Shown: positions 35,891-48,791 of the stretch, piece by piece
How the letters are laid out: each line of letters opens with the position of its first letter
How positions within the stretch are numbered: the stretch's first letter is position 1
Assembly (NCBI RefSeq): GCF_041146395.1
Contig: NC_090989.1
Span: 49,378,501-49,442,500 of the forward strand
Length of the DNA: 64,000 nt
Reading direction: 5' to 3'
Source of the DNA: Eulemur rufifrons
Lineage: Eukaryota; Chordata; Mammalia; Primates; Lemuridae
Position numbers and translations under genes: made by a program
Notes under the pieces: model-generated
Database searches by the model: none
What the model saw: only the letters and a program-made list of their open reading frames with translations
Told to the model about the DNA's origin: nothing

Positions 35891-38211
35891 TAGTTATATG
35901 AACAGTTACAAAAATTGATGCTCATCAAAGTTCTTTGTGCTTATATTAATACAAAGTGGAATAAGGATTAACATTTATTAATAGGGTTAAAAATCTTGGT
36001 ACTAACAGTGCATCCAGAAGTTAACGAACATATTATAATGTCTTTAAGTAAAGTTCACAACAACAGAAAATATAAAGTACTACCGCCCTACTTTATCACC
36101 ACAATCTGGAACTCAAGGCTTTTCCAAACCTATTCTTCTGGTTAACAAAGGTTCAAAAGGCAACTCAAATGTTCATGTGCTCTAGTGAAGGCTGTTCTTA
36201 ATCATAAGGCATGCTCACACTTTCTACACCATCACCTCTAAGGCACCTTGCACTGAATGACTAGAGCAGCAAGCTTCTGAAAGGCAGTGGTATCTGTCAT
36301 CCAGCAGCTCAGGTTATATACCTTTGCTAGATGTACAGAAATTTGAGACAATTCTTTGTATTATAACATTTTACCCTCACCATTTTGTTTCAAAATGAGA
36401 AGGTGGAAAACTGAGCAATAAAATAAAATAATAATACAAATTATTACGTGTGCTGAAAGTACTGGATCTTCAGCCTCCACTCTATATTTATTTGACTAAA
36501 GCTGATTTACTGTGTATTCAAATATAAAGGAACAAAAGGTTCTTTGCTTGAATCCCAAAACAGTTCAGGTGACAGACACTCAAGGATGGATATTTAAGAG
36601 GAAACGCACAGCAGTGAATTGCTGTACCCAATTATATGATGAGTAGCACCCTGTCAGTTTTTCCTGACAGAAATTGACATGAACTGTGGAATATGACAAC
36701 TTGCCTAAGTCTGAAGTCTCTGAAGTGTGCCTGTTATGCAGCCTGCCTCTGTAATAGATTGAAAAAGACATCTAATAGTCAGAGAGCAGAGCTAACTGTT
36801 AAGAATTATAAGGGTCTTGCTCCTAATCCGCCTTCAGAGAGGAGTCATTTAACCTACTCACTGATGCAGAAATCTTGATGCTTATGAGGTTTCTCAGGAA
36901 AGATTTTTGAATTGTTCTGAATCCTGCACAAGGGCTGATCACTGTGTTACACAGAACATAGAAGAGGGGCTGAATTGAGACTATTTTAAGAGCCACTTGT
37001 GACTGGTCACAACTTCAGACATGAAAGGATTGCAGTATAATAGCCACCTAATTGTTCATTTTATGATAGTTAATAGCATCTGCCAAAATCTGCTTTTGTT
37101 TGTAAGTTTCCTAATTGGGGGTTTTATTTTCCCTAATCAGACTCTAACTTCATCCTGAGCAGGCACTATGTACTGACTCATTTTATCTTCTTACTACTTC
37201 CAATGTGCAGACTAAAATGTTCACTAACTAATTTAATAGTCCTCTTATCTCAATAGCTTAGTGTGGTTCCCAATCATGGTCCTTGGAATCTATACCTAAC
37301 AACTTATTAAAGCTCAAAGGAGATAGAGAAATCAATGTCATCTGACCTTCCTTATAGTGAAAAGGATAGAGCTAGTCTAAAGAGGTCAATCAAGTTGCCC
37401 AAAGTCATGTAATGTTTTATGTTTATGCATATCCTATGGTGATCTGGAAAAGATTTATGGCAGTTTAAAACAATATCTGAAACACAGCAAGAAAAACTAG
37501 GTGAAAAGAAAATAGGTAAACAAGATGAATGATAATAGGAGATAAGAATAAACATGAACTAGAGATTAATACAGTGAAATCATGTACATATTCTAGCAAG
37601 GGGACATTATTTTGTGTCCAGATTTTTCACAGCCATCTGAATAGGAAGATCAGATCAGTGAAGTACTTTTAGAAAGTTTAATAATAAAATCACACAGATT
37701 ACTGAGGGAAAGAACAATTATTACTGGCATTATAACAGAAACATATTTCTGTAACCATCCTCATAATGAGGACTTTGCAGTAATTCATAAACATGTTCTT
37801 ATATTGGGGTGATGAGTCTTATAATGCCTCCTTAAGCCCATAACATCATAACAAAGCACAAGTGAGTGAACCCATTTGTATGAAGACTAATAAGAAAACT
37901 GGTTACCCAACATTTTACTGGTGTTGTCTATTTCAGAGATTATTGTATATTCTCTGATATAGGTAAACTTCATAAGCTTCTTCAATTCTTTATAATTAAT
38001 TATGTCTTTCAGCAGAACTTTTTGTACCTTTTGAGTAACATTTCATTCAAAATTGTGTTACCTGGTAAATACGCTGAATTTGTTCTGCATTAGTCTACTT
38101 ATTTTTTCTATTGTGATAGATTGATATTATTTGGTGACAATTTTTCTTTCTTACTATGAGTCAGAGTAAGACTCTGCCCTCTACTTTGGGCAGAGATTCT
38201 TTCCTACCTAT
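35891..38211. other. Mostly unassigned; one possible MER5 fragment
   Basis: No gene is supported. The part at 36560-36900 has balanced composition with overlapping short frames on both strands and could be conserved non-coding DNA. A fragment at about 37258-37325 (GTGTGGTTCCCAATCATGGT) resembles the start of a MER5-type hAT element. Confidence 0.35.
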
Positions 38212-38543
38212 TTTAGTCTGTTTTGTGTTGCTATAACAGAATAGCTGAGACTGAGTAATTTACAATTAACATATTTGTTTACAGTTTTTGAGACTGGAGA
38301 GTCCAATGTCAAGGTTCCAGCATCTGGAGAGGGCCTTCCTATTGTATCATCACGTGGCAGAAGGTGAGGAAGTAAGAGAGAGTAGAACCTGCCCTTCTAT
38401 AAGGGCACCAATCTCGATCCCAGCCATGACAGTTGAGCCCTCATGACTCAACATTTATTAAAGTTCCCACCTCTTAATAATGTCACAATGGCAATTAAAT
38501 TTCAACATGAGTTTTGGAGGCAACAAATACTCAAACCATAGCA
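38212..38543 (-). mobile_element. MaLR LTR (THE1/MST-type), minus strand
   Basis: The plus strand begins TAGTCTGTTTTGTGTTGCTA and ends CTCAAACCATAGCA, the reverse complement of MaLR LTR termini. Inner landmarks are CATCACGTGGCAGAAGGTGA near 38350 and AACATGAGTTTTGGAGGCAA near 38504. About 330 bp with no internal region, so it is a solo LTR. Confidence 0.8.
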
Positions 38544-41539
38544 CTACCCCACCGAATATATAAGTTTGTACATAATAGTTGTTTTGTCCAATAGAATGTG
38601 ATCAGAGACAATTTATCTCTAGCCAGAGTCTTTAAATGTGATTTTATTATTGGTTTTACCCTCTTGTATTCCACCACACACATACTACAAGTACTTCCTT
38701 TAGCTCAGGTTCTGAAATAAGAGATGTACAAATACTCTGATCCCAAGCCCAAATAACCTCTCAAACCCATGAGTGAAATATGTCATTATAAGATACTAAG
38801 ATATGGGAATTTCTTGCTTTTCTATATCATCACAGCACTGCCTAATAAAATTATTAAAGGCAGAATATTACGTTCAAATGTTCACACTATAAATAGTAAG
38901 ACTGGCATCTTATATTTTCAAAATGTTGAGCCATATCATCAAAGTTTCCAAATGAAAGGCCATCCAGATTCAGTTCAAATTTGAGCTGAGGAAAAACATG
39001 GTGAGATCAACAACTAGTTTTGGAATGATTCATAATTGTCCCAGCCTACATTTCCTTTCAAGATATTGCCTTTCCTACCACTGTTAAATAAAACCAGGGC
39101 AGCTAAATTGACCTCTCTTGGAGCTATCGACATGAACCCCCACCACACACCCTCTATGAGAATAGCCTTATAGGTGAGATCCCAGTTATCACAACTTTGC
39201 ATAATTTTATAGTTGATTCTTCTGGAATGTGTGTCTTTAGGTCACACACATTTGGCCTGAACTGGGCAAAATTTAAATTTGGGGGAAAAAAAGTTGAGAA
39301 ATGAAATGGCCAAAGATGAATTACATATGGTTGATTGGTAAACCTTTCTTTTACTTAAATTAATTGAGACTCTCATCATCTTTCTAATAGTTCCACATCC
39401 CCTATCCCTTTCTATTTTTTTTTTTAAATCTATTTGGGAAAATTGCTAATACCTGCAGAATAATACAGAAGGTTTTGTGGAAAGGTTATTTTTTTCTAAC
39501 AAATGGAACTGGGATTAGTTCCTTGCAGATTAGTTCCTTACATTGAATGTGCCCCGTGTGACTATAGTCTCATTTATATTACTTATAAGCCATATTGCTT
39601 TGGGGATTGCAAATCACCATCATGTCCAGGGAAATTTATTTTTGATGATAAATCACACAATTTCATCCCTTTAAAGGGGAATATCATTAAAAAAAAAAAA
39701 AAAACCTGCCACATATGACTTCATTATTAGTACTAATACCAAGGAATCAAACCCAGGTTCTTTGTTTCAGTAACCAGGTTGGGTGTTTTCTTTAGGTATA
39801 AAGAAAACAAATTTTATATTTCCGTATGTTTCAGTGGCAATGACCACTATTGCTCCTTACGCTGACACCATACATGCACACAAGCAGTCAAACTGTCACC
39901 AGTATTCCATTTGGCTCCAGGTAAAGGAATTAACAGCTTGTGGGAAAGCTAATTAGATCCAATTATTACTCACCTGACCTAATTTGACATCTGATGTCTG
40001 GGAAGAAGTCATCTGAATTAACTGAATAGAGATTTAGCTACTATATACACATGAGTTCCATGGATAATTTATTCCTAATTGAAATTCATTTGGAGAAGAA
40101 GAATGTACTGATTGTGATAAAATAATCAAAAAAAGAGAGATGATCTAATTCAAACCTCCTAAAGGAATATGATAGTGCAATATAATAGCATTCTTTCATT
40201 ATTCTACTCATTTACTTTTTTTTCAAAATAATATCTTGCTGTAAGTAAAGAGTTCTTAATTTTATTTTTAAAAGTCCAAGCCTCAATGTGCTCATTTGAT
40301 AAGGTTATTGGATAAGCTGATCAATAAATCCTTTCAACCATGGCATTTTTTTTTCCGAATATGTCATTTATTTAAAATAGTAACTAAATGCAAGATATTC
40401 TTCTTGATTTTGTAGTTTTCACTTGGTTAACAAAATCCACACTAGTTTATATAGGTGATTTTTGGGGTTTCGCAACACCAACATATTTTAATGTCTGCTA
40501 AGTGTAGAACAAAGTACTCTGGGCAACCAAAAATAATTAATGGAATATAACTTCTACCCAGTCTGACATGAGGAGATCCCCACTGGCCTGAGCTCAAAGT
40601 GAAAGGTTTCCATGGGAAAGTTGGACAGATGGAAGATAATTCACAAATATACTTTCCCATTTATTGAATTATTCTTACTCATTGATAAGAAAATATTAAT
40701 AGATATTTTAAACCATGGGAACTTCTATGAAGTTGTGCTGAGGGATGACTGAGAGGGAAAACCAATTACAATATGGAAAATAATAAACCTCAACTCTCAA
40801 TGTAGCTATTATACAAGATGATGACAAAAGAGGATTAAAAGGGAGAGATGGTTTATAATTATACTTGTCTTTTCAGATCTCTGAGGGAGTTAGCAAAGAA
40901 CATTGCTATAAAAGGAAAACAGAAACAACCCTCCTTACACCTTGTCTTTTACTCTTCTAGAGAGTTAACTAACTACACTCTGTAGCAAAGGAGCAATTTC
41001 TAATTTGCTCATGCTAAGCTGCCTAATTTGTGGATACAGCAGCAGCAGTAAGGCAGGCAGGGGCAGGCAATGGAGGGAGAGTAGTCCTGTACCTTGCAGA
41101 ATTTGTAACATCCTATAACAGGTACCTGATTCAACCCTCTCTTTCATCCTTTCAACTCGATATTTTATATACTTTCAGAGGGCTGGTACCCTGTGACACA
41201 CTTTAAATCAAGGAAAAGCAAAGTGAAAAAGACAGCTTGAGGGCATTTTGATAACATGGATGTGTGTAAGGTGGTAACTCCAAATAGAAATTGCACAGAG
41301 AAGAGTGTATGAGGAATTGACACCATTCCTTAGCCAATGACAGCCATTCCTGACAAGCCCAGTAGCTCAGGAGATCAGACACTGGACTCATTTGTTTGCA
41401 TGAAGATCATTAGTTCACTCATCTATTTCTTTATCCAACTTCTTCAGACAATGCAAAGCTACATGAGACAAAATCACATCTGATATATATAGTCCAATGC
41501 TACAAAACTGATGACAATGTATGCATTTATGTGAACTGA
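38544..41539. other. Unique-looking stretch with small tandem and poly(A) features
   Basis: No gene. A 15-bp tandem duplication is at 39513-39542 (GATTAGTTCCTTGCA then the same unit with one change). A 16-base A run is at 39689-39704, preceded by the palindrome CCCTTTAAAGGG. The part at about 39830-40030 contains homeodomain-like and E-box-like words (GCTAATTAGATCCAATTATT, CACCTG) and may be a conserved element. Confidence 0.35.
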
Positions 41540-41760
41540 GCTTGTGCTATGTGCAGAAATGCTGCCAAGCACTTACTATGACATATGTATGTAATATTTA
41601 ATGAAAGAAGTCTGTAAGTCCCATGTTACAGACAAAGACAGAGAAGCTAAATAAAATTCAAAAGGACATGGTGGCTAACATGAGAGATATAAATCTAGGC
41701 AGTCTGGTTATGGACTTAATGGGCTTACCCTATAGCTTTGCTATACTGTCTTACTGAAAA
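41540..41760 (-). mobile_element. MIR SINE, minus strand
   Basis: GTGCAGAAATGCTGCCAAGC, then TGTTACAGACAAAGACAGAG, then GACATGGTGGCTAACATGAG, then TCTAGGCAGTCTGGTTATGG follows the antisense MIR order. It is diverged. Confidence 0.6.
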
Positions 41761-41764
41761 TACT

Positions 41765-41783
41765 AAAAAAAAAAAAAAAAAAA
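41765..41783 (+). repeat. Poly(A) run of 19
   Basis: An uninterrupted A run just after the MIR. No matching target-site duplication was found. Confidence 0.9.
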
Positions 41784-41989
41784 TCAGGGAATCCGAATAA
41801 GAAAAAATCAACCTATTCTTAGTAAATAAGTACATTTCAGAAATTTTAGAAAGAGAATATATTTATTGACAAAATAAGTTGAAAATTATATGAAAAGTAA
41901 GACAGTCTCTTAATATTTTAATACATTTTTTTTTCCTTCATACAACAGCAGATTTCTTTCTGTCTTCGTATGAAATAGATGGAAATTTT

Positions 41990-42320
41990 CCGTAACCTAA
42001 TTTTGGCTCTGAGTCACTCACAGAAAACTGACCAGCCGTTTCCTTGATCTGATGGACTCAGCAGGCCAGCACAGATGGGTCTCCATCACCTCCTGTCATT
42101 GAATGCATTATTGCTGTCAGCCCCCAGATCCAATTACATGACTGCTGCTTGGCCAAACACCAGGGGCCTTCCTTGTCTCCAGTGTCTCCTGTTTGAAGTA
42201 TGTACAATATCATTTTGCCTCCTGGTGCTAGAGGTGGTCTCCTGGCTAATCTCACAGAACAGAAAAATAATATGAACCAGCCCAATGCTGGAGACCACCT
42301 CAGTGTTATTATTATTGTTT
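41990..42320. other. GC-richer segment with a 12-bp inverted repeat
   Basis: A stretch of about 330 bases is clearly less AT-rich than its neighbours. GAGGTGGTCTCC at 42231-42242 recurs as its exact reverse complement at 42290-42301, 47 bases apart. Upstream words such as AATGCATTATTGCTGTC and CAGATCCAATTACATGAC have the look of conserved regulatory DNA. Frames of 66-75 codons overlap on both strands, so coding is unlikely. Confidence 0.35.
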
Positions 42321-43194
42321 TTTAACACTTGCAATTCTATCTCTTAGTAAATAAATATACATATTTTAAAAATAAAATAAATAAAGCCGTTTTTCTGGGC
42401 AACTGAGACTCTAGTGCCTTGGGATACTATTTCTCATTTAGAATTAACAGCACAGTACATAGTTTTCACCCTGCATCAGAACTCATCCAAAATTTTATAT
42501 TCCTTTCTCACCTGATCCCAACACATTATCCTATCACCAGGTAGTACTAAGACTTTTTTCTAATAAAATTTCAGCTTTGATATTTAAAAATAATGTGGAT
42601 TTCTGCAAAGAAGTACAACCATTAATAGAAAATTCTTAGGAGTAGGAAAAAAGAAACAACTGCTTTCCCACATATTTATATGTGTGCATGTATTTATATA
42701 TGAATAATGTAAGCCAAAGATATGACCAATGAATTTGGAAGTTGTTATTCAGTTACTTAACAGTATGCTGGCTTAGTTTTGGGTTTTTTTGGTTGTTATT
42801 CATGATGTGCTACTTTAATTCTTTTTGTATTTTAACATTTATTTTTGAGATCACGTGTCCTCACAGACAGTGGAGATATGAATAGGGAATTCCCAGGTAA
42901 CCTTACTAAACCTTATTAAAAGCAACAAGTAAACTACTGGAACATGCTTTTATTTGTATCCCATCTTGTCATTCCATTCAGAATGGACGAATGTAAATTT
43001 TAAAATAACAATTTTTTTAATAATGTTTCATCCATGTATAGTTTAATTAAGTAGAAATACAGGCTTAATGAAAAATAAATTAGTAGTGACAAAAGTAAAC
43101 ATAGTCATAGAGTTTCTGCCTTTACATTGCTATTCATAGGATTTGGAAAACTTCTAAAATGAAACCAACATAATAGCAGGTTAACTAATTCAGA
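42321..43194. other. AT-rich stretch without supported features
   Basis: No gene or assigned repeat. Confidence 0.4.
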
Positions 43195-43430
43195 ACTTGA
43201 GGATAAGAACAGAACTCCTACATTCAAATCTCAGACCCACCTCTCACAGATATGTGAGACACAGGCAAGTTACTCAACTTCTCTGTCTTATTTTCTCATC
43301 TATAGAATGAAGGTAATCATATGCCCTACCTCATGTAGTTTTCATGAAGATTAACATGCTTATATTTGTGAAACACTTAAAGTAGTATATAGCACATTGT
43401 GAATGCTATGGAAAGTAAATAAAATATACC
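43195..43430 (+). mobile_element. MIR SINE, plus strand
   Basis: CTACATTCAAATCTCAGACC, then GGCAAGTTACTCAACTTCTC, then TTTTCTCATCTATAGAATGA, then CCTACCTCATGTAGTTTTCA, then AGCACATTGTGAATGCTATG. It is a nearly full-length sense MIR. Confidence 0.8.
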
Positions 43431-44574
43431 ACTTCTAGTAAAACTAGTTAGATTAACCTTTGACTCTCATTGTAATCTATTGTTAGATAAAAGAGAAATT
43501 TGATGATTAGAAATAAGAACAAAATCATTATCAGATCTTTATCTCTATACTTCATCTATCTAATTTGAATTCAAAATGGCTAGCTGCTTTTCCAAATTAT
43601 GCTCAATTAAGACATTTGATATGAGCATCACCTTGAATCAAGTCACTAAAGAATTTTACTTATACAGAATTATAGGATATTTGGCTATTTTTCAATTTAT
43701 TTATGAGGTCTATAAGCCATATATCACTATCTAAAGTAACATTTCTGTTTTTCTAATAAAGGAAAAAAATAACTCAATAAATACTTGCTTAGAGGAGCTC
43801 AGAAATGCATGACAGCTTATAGTCACAATTGTTAGTCCTCAGATTTATGCTTTACTTTTCATATTATTCATTCCAAAAATATGATACAATCATAATAGCA
43901 GCAAGAGTAACTCAGGATATGAAAGGTATTTTAATTGTCATTCCAATTTCCTTAATTGGTATCTATCTATCAACTACCTATTGTCTCTTATTCACTGAAT
44001 ATAACTAAAGAGAAAAATCAAATATCATGGATACTAAATAAGTACCTAGATGTCTGAGTGTATTTCTCCATATACTGTCATTTAGTATGTGTAGAGTAAT
44101 GGGCTTTGAAAGGAGATTGTATTTCGTTCTCAAGAGTTCACTAAAATTTGCTCCAAGAATGAAAGTTTATACAAATTCTCTCTTCTCTGAGGAGGAAGAA
44201 ATATCTTGGTGCAATATAAGCAAGTAAGTCAAAACAGAGTTCACAGCACTTCTAGTAAAGTTGGTGGTTTGCCACTGAAAGTTGGCTAACATAGTCCATT
44301 GCAACAGTTTGAAATATTAATTAGAGAAATATCCTCCCAAATATAAAAGCAGACTCTGAACTTTCAAACCATTTGGTTATCCATACTTTTTCCTTAAAAT
44401 AACATTGCAAACGATGAAAGTATTTCTTATCAGAGATAAGACAAAAGCACAATTCATATAGATATGATAGTCTCGACAGAAACATGGGACAAGGATAAGC
44501 CAGCATGCCCCAAATGTTAGCTTGCATGTTATGGAAAGAGCACATAGACCCATGAAAAGAAATGAAGGAAAAAG
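43431..44574. other. AT-rich stretch without supported features
   Basis: No gene. A 74-codon minus-strand frame at 44321-44545 has no recognisable features. Confidence 0.4.
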
Positions 44575-45065
44575 ATGGAGGGCATCATGCTAAATTAGAT
44601 GAGCCAGACACAGAAGGCAAATACTACATGATACCACTTACATGAAGAATCTGAAATAGTCAAACATATAGAAGCAGAGAGTAGAATGGTGGTTACCCAG
44701 GGCTGGAGAGAGGATAAACAGGGAAGTGTTAGTCAAAATAAACAAAGTTTCAGTTATGAAAGATGATTAAGTCCTAGAGCTCTATAGTATAGTGTAGTGC
44801 CTATAGTTAACAATTCTGTATTGTATAGTTAAGAATTTAATATGAAGATAGAGCTTATGGTGAATATTCTTATCAGACACAATAATAATAGTAACAATTA
44901 AAGAGGGAGGAGGAAACTTGTGGAAGTAATGAATATGTTTGTGGTATAATTTTTGGTGAAGACTTCACAGGTGTATACTTATCTCCAAACTCATCAAGTT
45001 GCATATATTAAATATGTACAGCTATTTATGTGTCAGTCCTATCTGAATAAAGTGGCTAAAAAGGA
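44575..45065 (+). mobile_element. L1M (L1MB-like) 3' UTR, plus strand
   Basis: Sense landmarks follow in order: GAGCCAGACACAGAAGGCAA, GAAGCAGAGAGTAGAATGGT, GTGCCTATAGTTAACAATTC, ACAGGTGTATACTTATCTCC and GAATAAAGTGGCTAAAAAGG. Well preserved for an old L1; only the 3' end is present. Confidence 0.8.
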
Positions 45066-45279
45066 GAAATTGCTAATATAGGAAATAACTCTTTTATTAA
45101 AATAGTTGAAATGAGAATCAAGATTTATTAGCATCTACTACTACAGTAATTTAATATTCAACTTATACTAAAAATGTTATGATCGTAAATTTAAACATTG
45201 TATATGAAATAACTTTTTGTTTAAAATTGTTTTTAAAAAGCAAAAGCAAAAATAGTGAGTGATATTCAATGGGGAGTTA

Positions 45280-45397
45280 AATTTGCTAAATTACTATAGT
45301 CATAAGTGTGCAAAGGCAATATATGTAACCTAAACATTTGTTCCCCCATAATATGCTGAAATAAAAAAATAAAAATAAATAAATAAATAAATAAAAT
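45280..45397 (+). mobile_element. L1 3' end of strepsirrhine type with (AAAT)n tail
   Basis: AATATATGTAACCTAAACAT, then TTGTTCCCCCATAATATGCT, then GAAATAAAAAAATAAAAATA. The AATAAATAAATAAATAAATA tail runs to 45397. This is the same 3' terminus as the minus-strand L1 at 32862-33185. No confident target duplication was found. Confidence 0.7.
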
Positions 45398-46446
45398 GGC
45401 AAAAGAAGTGTAAATAAAACAGAGGCAAAATTTTAAGACAGAGGGTGGAAATCTTTATAAATTCGAAAGATAAGAATTATTTTGATAGTAATCATGTATT
45501 GAAAACATAAACACCACTTTTAGGAAATCAGATACTGATGGAGAGGGAAAAAAGAAAGGGATCCAGGGATCTAAATGGAATCTGGGCTTTAATGACATAT
45601 GTAATATTTCATTTCTTTATGCAAATTATATTAAGTATGGCCAAAAATGCTAGATTTTATTAAAATGTGTAGTGGGAATATGACTACTGTTATTCCATGC
45701 ATTAATGTATGTATGTCTGAAGCATTTCATAAGAAAAATAAAGAAGGCTTAGGGCTCACACATGCTTAATTTTAATGTAGAATCTACAATTACAAGCTTT
45801 ATGACTTTGGGCAAGTCATTTATTCTCTCTAACTTACTTTCTTCTTAATTTTATATTCCAATAAACCCTGAGATGATTCAGAGCAAAAATGGGTTATCTC
45901 AGATTTAACTGCCAGTACATACATAATGTAACTAAAATTAAAAAGGAGAAGGTCACCAATTATTCCTATTTTCTTATTAAGTGCACAATTGAAAAATAGC
46001 CTATATGAAGACTTTCTACTATTAATGACAAGAAGGGTCAGTGATTGTGGCATTGATGCTTAAGACACAAAGAGAGAGAAAGAAAACTTAATACAGTCTT
46101 CAAAACATCACACAATAATTAGTGTTTTTTTTTACTTTGAATTAATTTACACTCTATAAGACTCTATTCCTATAAATTATGAAAAATAATATTTCTAAAA
46201 TGGAATAACAGCCATACATTACTTAGCACAATAAGCACCCATTCAAAACCCCTAATAAAGGCAGCTCCTGCCATGTCCAACAGAGAGGAGAACAATTTCA
46301 GGAGCAGAAGAGTGTACAATAAAAGCTTAGAATAAAAAGAAATTTGATAATTTTCTTATAATTATTTTATAACTATCTCTTACAAAATTTAAAGTTTTAT
46401 AAGAGGTAGAGTTTAATTGTGTGGATCTTACATAATCGTGTATATC
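45398..46446. other. AT-rich stretch with a MIR fragment
   Basis: A sense MIR core fragment is visible at about 45775-45850 (GCTTTATGACTTTGGGCAAG, TCATTTATTCTCTC). Nothing else is supported. Confidence 0.4.
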
Positions 46447-46605
46447 AGTGATTCCTGACTCAAGTTGTACATTACAATAAACTACGGAGATCAAAAAAAT
46501 GTATCTAGAAAATACTTCCAGAAATTCTATTTTAATCAGTCTAGGTTAGGGCCAAGTATATGTTTAAAGCTTCTCAGCTCATTCTGATGGGAAGAAGTCT
46601 CTGAA
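46447..46605. mobile_element. MER5-like hAT-Charlie DNA transposon
   Basis: Starts CAGTGATTCCTGACTCAAGT, with inner parts TTCCAGAAATTCTATTTTAA and AGTCTAGGTTAGGGCC, then CTCATTCTGATGGG. The order fits a short MER5-type element with diverged terminal repeats. Confidence 0.45.
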
Positions 46606-48241
46606 TGAAGTCTTTGAATTTGGATGAAATACTACCAACTATGAGGAAAATGAAAAACAATTCAAAGAAAATGAACAATAAAAGATGAAAGTTGGAGGCC
46701 TAAATTCTTACTAGTGTTTGACTACTAACATTCTGAATTGGTAAATTCCTTTCCGGTCAACAAATATTAGACACCAACTATGCTGAAGGCAACTAAGTTA
46801 AGACTTATAGAAAAAAAGTATGCCTAATCCCTGGCCTCAAAAAACTTTTCTTTCTCAAGTATATGAGCCAAGTACACAAATATTCATTTTAAAAATACAT
46901 TATATACTAAAACATTGTCAATCCCATAATCTACTATCATTCAAATGAAGGAACTACATGGTATGCCTACAGCTGTCCTAGTGAAAAATTGGGCCAACCT
47001 AATGTTGGTGAGCTGGGCTCCCAGTCCTGGTGAAGTTGACAATGCAATGGCATTTACTGCTGCCTTGTAATTTACATAAGATGTGCAGGAAATAAAATTA
47101 AAGTTTTTTTTTTTTTATATTTTTACCAAATAATATGGCAGCAAGTATATTACCCTCACCTTTTACAAATTCAGTATGTCTCTCTATAATTACATTTTAT
47201 AGCTGTATGGAAAAATCTTGTTGAAGCATGTAAGCACAAAAACCAAGCCCCTTCAACTTTCCTCAGAGAAACAAAGGAAAGTGGTTATGATAAGGCTCCA
47301 GGTAACTTCTCCACTGGTAAAGTCTGTAAAAATTAAAGGTCCCTGCACAAACACATAGGAGAGTGGGTCAGAAGGTGTCAACATCCTTATATACTACCTG
47401 CCCTTTTACTCTACTCTTATAACAAATAGTATGGCAAAACACAAGTCTAAGCTGCTTTGCATGTTGTGAGAACAGAACTTTGTCCATAGTTGTCTGTGGT
47501 GTTTTACATTTAAATGTCTTTTCCCTCTTCCTTTTAAGTCAGGAAGACATCCTAGGGTTTTCTAATAAAAGTAAAAACAAAACTAATTTAGAATTGTTCC
47601 AAAAAGTTATTCCCAAACCCAATTTAAATAATGAGTCTAAAGAGCTTCATAATTGATCACATATAGCCCTTCCACAAAACTAAATTATTTAAACTTTCTC
47701 TCTCAAAATAAGTTAAATTACAAAAAAGAAACAGAAAACATTAAAAAAAATCCTTGACAAATAGTCAATAACGTTGGTATACCCTGCTTCTTGGTGTCAT
47801 TACTTACTCTTTGCATGACCTTAGGCAAAGTACTTCACAATTCTGATTCTCTTTTTCTTTATCTTGAAAATATGATAAAAAAGATTATTGGATTGTTTGT
47901 CTTGCCCATGAGCAAGATATCAAAATATGTTGTTTAAAAAAAGATATTGTGGTATACAAATAAATTCATGGACCCTAGAATTTGAGGGAAATAAGAAAGG
48001 TATTTTAAAGGGATTCATAACACTTTAGGTTTTAAAAGATTATCCTCCAAATTTATTTTAATCAAAAGGTTTTATTTCTTAGTCTATAATTCTAATAATA
48101 AGCAATAAGAAACATTTGGTTCCATACCATGTGTGAGTGTGTGTGTGTACATGCAATTTTTGTTTTCAATATTTAGAATTAATTTAGAGACAGAGCATTT
48201 AAACACTCTTTCTTAGATAAGTGTTTTTGTTAGGTAGATAG
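46606..48241. other. AT-rich stretch with a MIR fragment and TG patch
   Basis: A sense MIR fragment lies at about 47790-47895 (TTGCATGACCTTAGGCAAAG). A TG-rich patch is at about 48133-48148. No gene. Confidence 0.4.
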
Positions 48242-48791
48242 TGGGGATTCTGGGTCTCCTAGGGACAAAAGTGGGTGCTATTGCCCCCATCTTGGTTCTG
48301 CCCCACCCTAATTCTCCAAACCTGGGGGAGGAGAGAATACTCTACTCAATCTGCCAATCAGCACTTGGTGTGCCAGCTACAAAAAAAAGCAGAGGACTCT
48401 CTAGCCCACAGGCCAAGCAACATGGGTACCATAAAGTCCAGAAAACAACCTAGAAACCACATGCTTAGTTAAGGCTCAGGTCAAGTGACTCCCAACTGTC
48501 CAAATCAAAGTGGTTCCATGACTACCTCTGAACCACAGGGAGGTCCATCTCCGGACACCATAAAACAAGACCCAGACCATAGCCAACTCTCTCTTTGCCC
48601 TTCCTTTTGCTTGCCCAGCTTTGACAAAGGGTCCGGTCCTCATCCATAGTTTATGTACCATGCTCTGTAAACCTATATCTTGCTCTTGCCCTATAATCCT
48701 ATCTTTCTCTCCCCACTAAACCTCATTTTCATGCTTGCCTACCTTTGGCTTCTCTGGTCATTCTTCAGCCATGGGCAAGCAAGAAGTAACA
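48242..48791 (+). mobile_element. Probable LTR (class I ERV type), about 550 bp
   Basis: A GC-richer block begins TGGGGATTCTGGGTCTCC and ends AAGCAAGAAGTAACA. Inside are a TATA-like CACCATAAAACAAGACC near 48558, and a U5-like C/T-rich part with CCCACTAAACCTCATTTTC near 48712. The sharp composition contrast with flanks supports an insertion. No target-site duplication was confirmed, and the family is uncertain. Overlapping frames of 61-70 codons are incidental. Confidence 0.45.

Noticed and set aside
38165..38200. Small hairpin (CTCTGCCC / GGGCAGAG)
   Set aside because: An 8-bp stem with short loop is expected by chance in 64 kb, and it has no context.
41765..41783. Poly(A) run as evidence of a processed pseudogene
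   Set aside because: No target-site duplication or mRNA-like sequence upstream; the upstream sequence is a MIR.
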